Positions 62,626 through 64,000 of a stretch of DNA of 64,000 bases are shown piece by piece. The position numbers and the translations under genes are program-made. The DNA comes from Giardia muris (taxonomy: Eukaryota; Fornicata; Diplomonadida; Hexamitidae). Location of the stretch: the NCBI GenBank assembly GCA_006247105.1, contig CM016926.1, positions 1,860,001 through 1,924,000 of the forward strand, given 5' to 3'. The notes below the pieces were generated by a model. The model worked only from the letters and a program-made list of their open reading frames with translations, had not been told where the DNA came from and ran no database searches. The number at the start of each line of letters is the position of its first letter. Within the stretch, counting starts at the first letter, position 1.

Positions 62626-63379
62626 TTACTCCCGTCCTCGAGGCCACGTCGTGCTCCCATTTGTCGTCCTGATACTCTGCTGACCACACAATATGTGACA
62701 CGCCTCCTGGTGCGAGGAGACCTCTGAGGCTATTCGGGCCTGCTCGGAAGCCCTTCCCTGGGGCTGAGCCTGGATAGAGGACGGCCAGGGACGATACAGT
62801 CAGTTCTTACGCACCACATGGTGACTGCTCGTCACAGTGCTTGGGTGGAACTCGTGTAGTGACGATCTGCACACGAAGAAGTCGTTGGTTCCCGGCCTTG
62901 CATCGTGGCAGGCCCTCCTCTACCATATGATACTGTCCCTCTTCTCAGAAGACCGCACGGCCCAAGGCGTCCTGAATGCCCCATCTCTCTCGTGATCACC
63001 CTCTGCTTGAAAGGAGACTTCGATGACTTCTGCAATGGCCTTGAGGCTCCTGTGGGGTCCGACACCAGCTGTGGAGCGGAAGCATCTGACTCCCAGGAGC
63101 CTCCAGGGCCAAGGGGGCGTGAGACGACGAGAGGTATTGAGAGGAAGGTGTGCAAGACGAGTCGACAGTCCGTTGTTCCGGGGATTGGAGGTCTGGAAGG
63201 GGGAAGAGACTGAGGATCAATGAGAGCTCATCCGGGGACGAGAGAACCCCGAGGAGAGCTGTGGGCCTCCCGTCCTCGGGGCAGGTCTTTGGTAGCGGTT
63301 GGATGCCCAGAGTGTCGGATGGTATGGGAGAGGGAGCTTCAGTGGAAGGCTGGTGAAGGTGGATGTTTGATGCTTAAAA
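62626..63379. other. 754-bp region without a recognisable gene
   Basis: This is the longest gap in the window, against typical gaps of 0-60 bp. Short open frames on both strands overlap one another and lack motifs. I see no tRNA box pair, no tandem repeat and no mobile-element signature. The last ten bases before the ankyrin start (TGCTTAAAAA) hold a plausible A/T initiator. Confidence 0.45.
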
Positions 63380-64000
63380 ATGCTTGTTACAGCTTTGATG
63401 GAGGCGGCCGGAAGAGGGGACCTCGAGGGCGTGAAAAGGAATCTCAATGAGGTTGGGGAGAAGAATGAATATGGCAGAACGGCCCTGATGTTGGCCATAA
63501 GAGGAGGCCACACCAACTGCATACCTTTCCTTAAGGAGGAAATCGGGATGCAGGATAATTGGGGATGGACCGCACTGATATTAGCAGCCTACAACGGCAA
63601 TATAGACTGCATTCCTCTACTTAAGGAAGAGCTTGGAAAGAGGGACAACGATGGCGTGACGGCACTAATGTATGCTACAGAGAAAGGTCACTTAGACTGC
63701 ATACGCCTACTTAAGGAGGAGATTGGGGTGCAGAATAATTGGGGATGGACAACCCTAATGAAGGCCGCAAAAGGAGGCCGCACCAACTGTATTTCCTCCC
63801 TCGAGAAGGAGATTGGGATGCAGAACAATTGGGGATGGACTGCATTGATGTGGGCTGCTTACTATGGTAAGACAGACTGTGCCCGCCTCCTCCTTTCAGA
63901 ATCGGGGAAGCAAACAACGAACAAATCATCTAGCTTCTTCTCCGGAACAACCGCTCTCATGATGGCAGCACACGAGAACTACCCTGAGATCGTTGGGCTC
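63380..64000 (+). CDS. Ankyrin-repeat protein of the 21.1 type, 3'-truncated by the window
   Basis: The ATG at 63380, preceded by CTTAAAA, opens a frame that runs without a stop through the last base of the window (207 codons seen). After a first half-repeat (LMEAAGRGDLEGV) come near-identical 30-residue ankyrin repeats with the consensus NWGWTALMxAAxxGxxDCI and LLKEEIG. Five exact 90-bp units start at 63464, 63554, 63644, 63734 and 63824, then a longer unit with an insertion (KSSSFFSGTTALMMAA). This is the classic Giardia 'protein 21.1' ankyrin architecture. Some family members carry a NEK-kinase domain, but any such domain would lie outside this window. It uses ATA for Ile several times, unlike the genes to its left. 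Confidence 0.88.
   Translation, partial: MLVTALMEAAGRGDLEGVKRNLNEVGEKNEYGRTALMLAIRGGHTNCIPFLKEEIGMQDNWGWTALILAAYNGNIDCIPLLKEELGKRDNDGVTALMYATEKGHLDCIRLLKEEIGVQNNWGWTTLMKAAKGGRTNCISSLEKEIGMQNNWGWTALMWAAYYGKTDCARLLLSESGKQTTNKSSSFFSGTTALMMAAHENYPEIVGL
63464..63913 (+). repeat. Five 90-bp tandem ankyrin-coding units
   Basis: Units begin at 63464, 63554, 63644, 63734 and 63824 with no length variation. Units two, four and five share the string AATTGGGGATGGAC at the same phase. The DNA-level identity shows recent duplication or gene conversion rather than protein-level conservation only. Confidence 0.85.

Noticed and set aside
62832..63522. Several 70-107 codon frames on both strands before the last ankyrin gene
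   Set aside because: They overlap one another, have low-complexity Ser/Arg/Gly/Pro products and no motif. The ankyrin frame from 63380 explains the right-hand part.

Overview
The window looks like nuclear DNA of a diplomonad of the Giardia lineage. The evidence is very dense packing of long, apparently intronless open frames, intergenic gaps that are often 0-60 bp, start codons preceded by short A/T-rich tracts, Giardia-type poly(A) hexamers (AGTAAA, AGTGAA) at or next to stop codons, all three standard stop codons in use (hexamitin diplomonads read TAA/TAG as Gln), several ankyrin proteins of the 'protein 21.1' style, and clear eukaryotic housekeeping and flagellar genes. The species cannot be fixed from the sequence alone; the GC-rich codon use would suit a divergent Giardia such as G. 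muris. Start codons were restricted to ATG. This moves several starts inward from the longest open frame: 3789, 9091, 11611, 19857 (-), 19877, 28380 (-), 38569, 41628, 47989, 50006.

Layout. 0.36-8.1 kb: an SNF2 ATPase (-) divergent from a 1440-aa unknown protein (+). 8.1-15.7 kb: a + strand run of IFT46, ABCE1/RLI1, a small coiled-coil protein, KRR1, an ankyrin protein, a 20S proteasome alpha subunit and a small unknown ORF. 15.9-19.9 kb (-): a 907-aa ankyrin-RING protein and a second ankyrin protein. 19.9-21.0 kb (+): a nucleotide-sugar transporter. 21.0-38.5 kb (-): three unknown proteins, a third ankyrin protein, prefoldin subunit 2, a karyopherin-like protein and a 3376-aa giant protein. 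38.6-39.7 kb (+): ribosomal protein L5, then an ATG-less open frame. 39.7-41.6 kb (-): an unknown protein and an ARID-domain protein. 41.6-49.1 kb (+): a large degenerate protein kinase, BRF1 and DNAAF11/LRRC6. 49.2-50.0 kb (-): a CFAP97-family protein. 50.0-59.6 kb (+): a 3182-aa single-pass membrane protein whose ectodomain resembles calcium-channel alpha2-delta proteins. 59.5-62.6 kb (-): an unknown 1030-aa protein. 62.6-63.4 kb: no gene seen. From 63.38 kb: a tandem-repeat ankyrin gene running off the window.

Themes. The genes cover translation and ribosome biogenesis (ABCE1, KRR1, L5), protein folding and degradation (prefoldin 2, proteasome alpha, RING protein), transcription (BRF1, ARID protein, SNF2) and flagella (IFT46, DNAAF11, CFAP97). 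They are interspersed and do not form functional operons. The least conventional material is the alpha2-delta-like giant, the three-member ankyrin family with Cys-rich N termini, the 11, 13 and 19 bp gaps between divergent start codons, and junctions where one short string serves as stop codon, poly(A) signal and next start codon.
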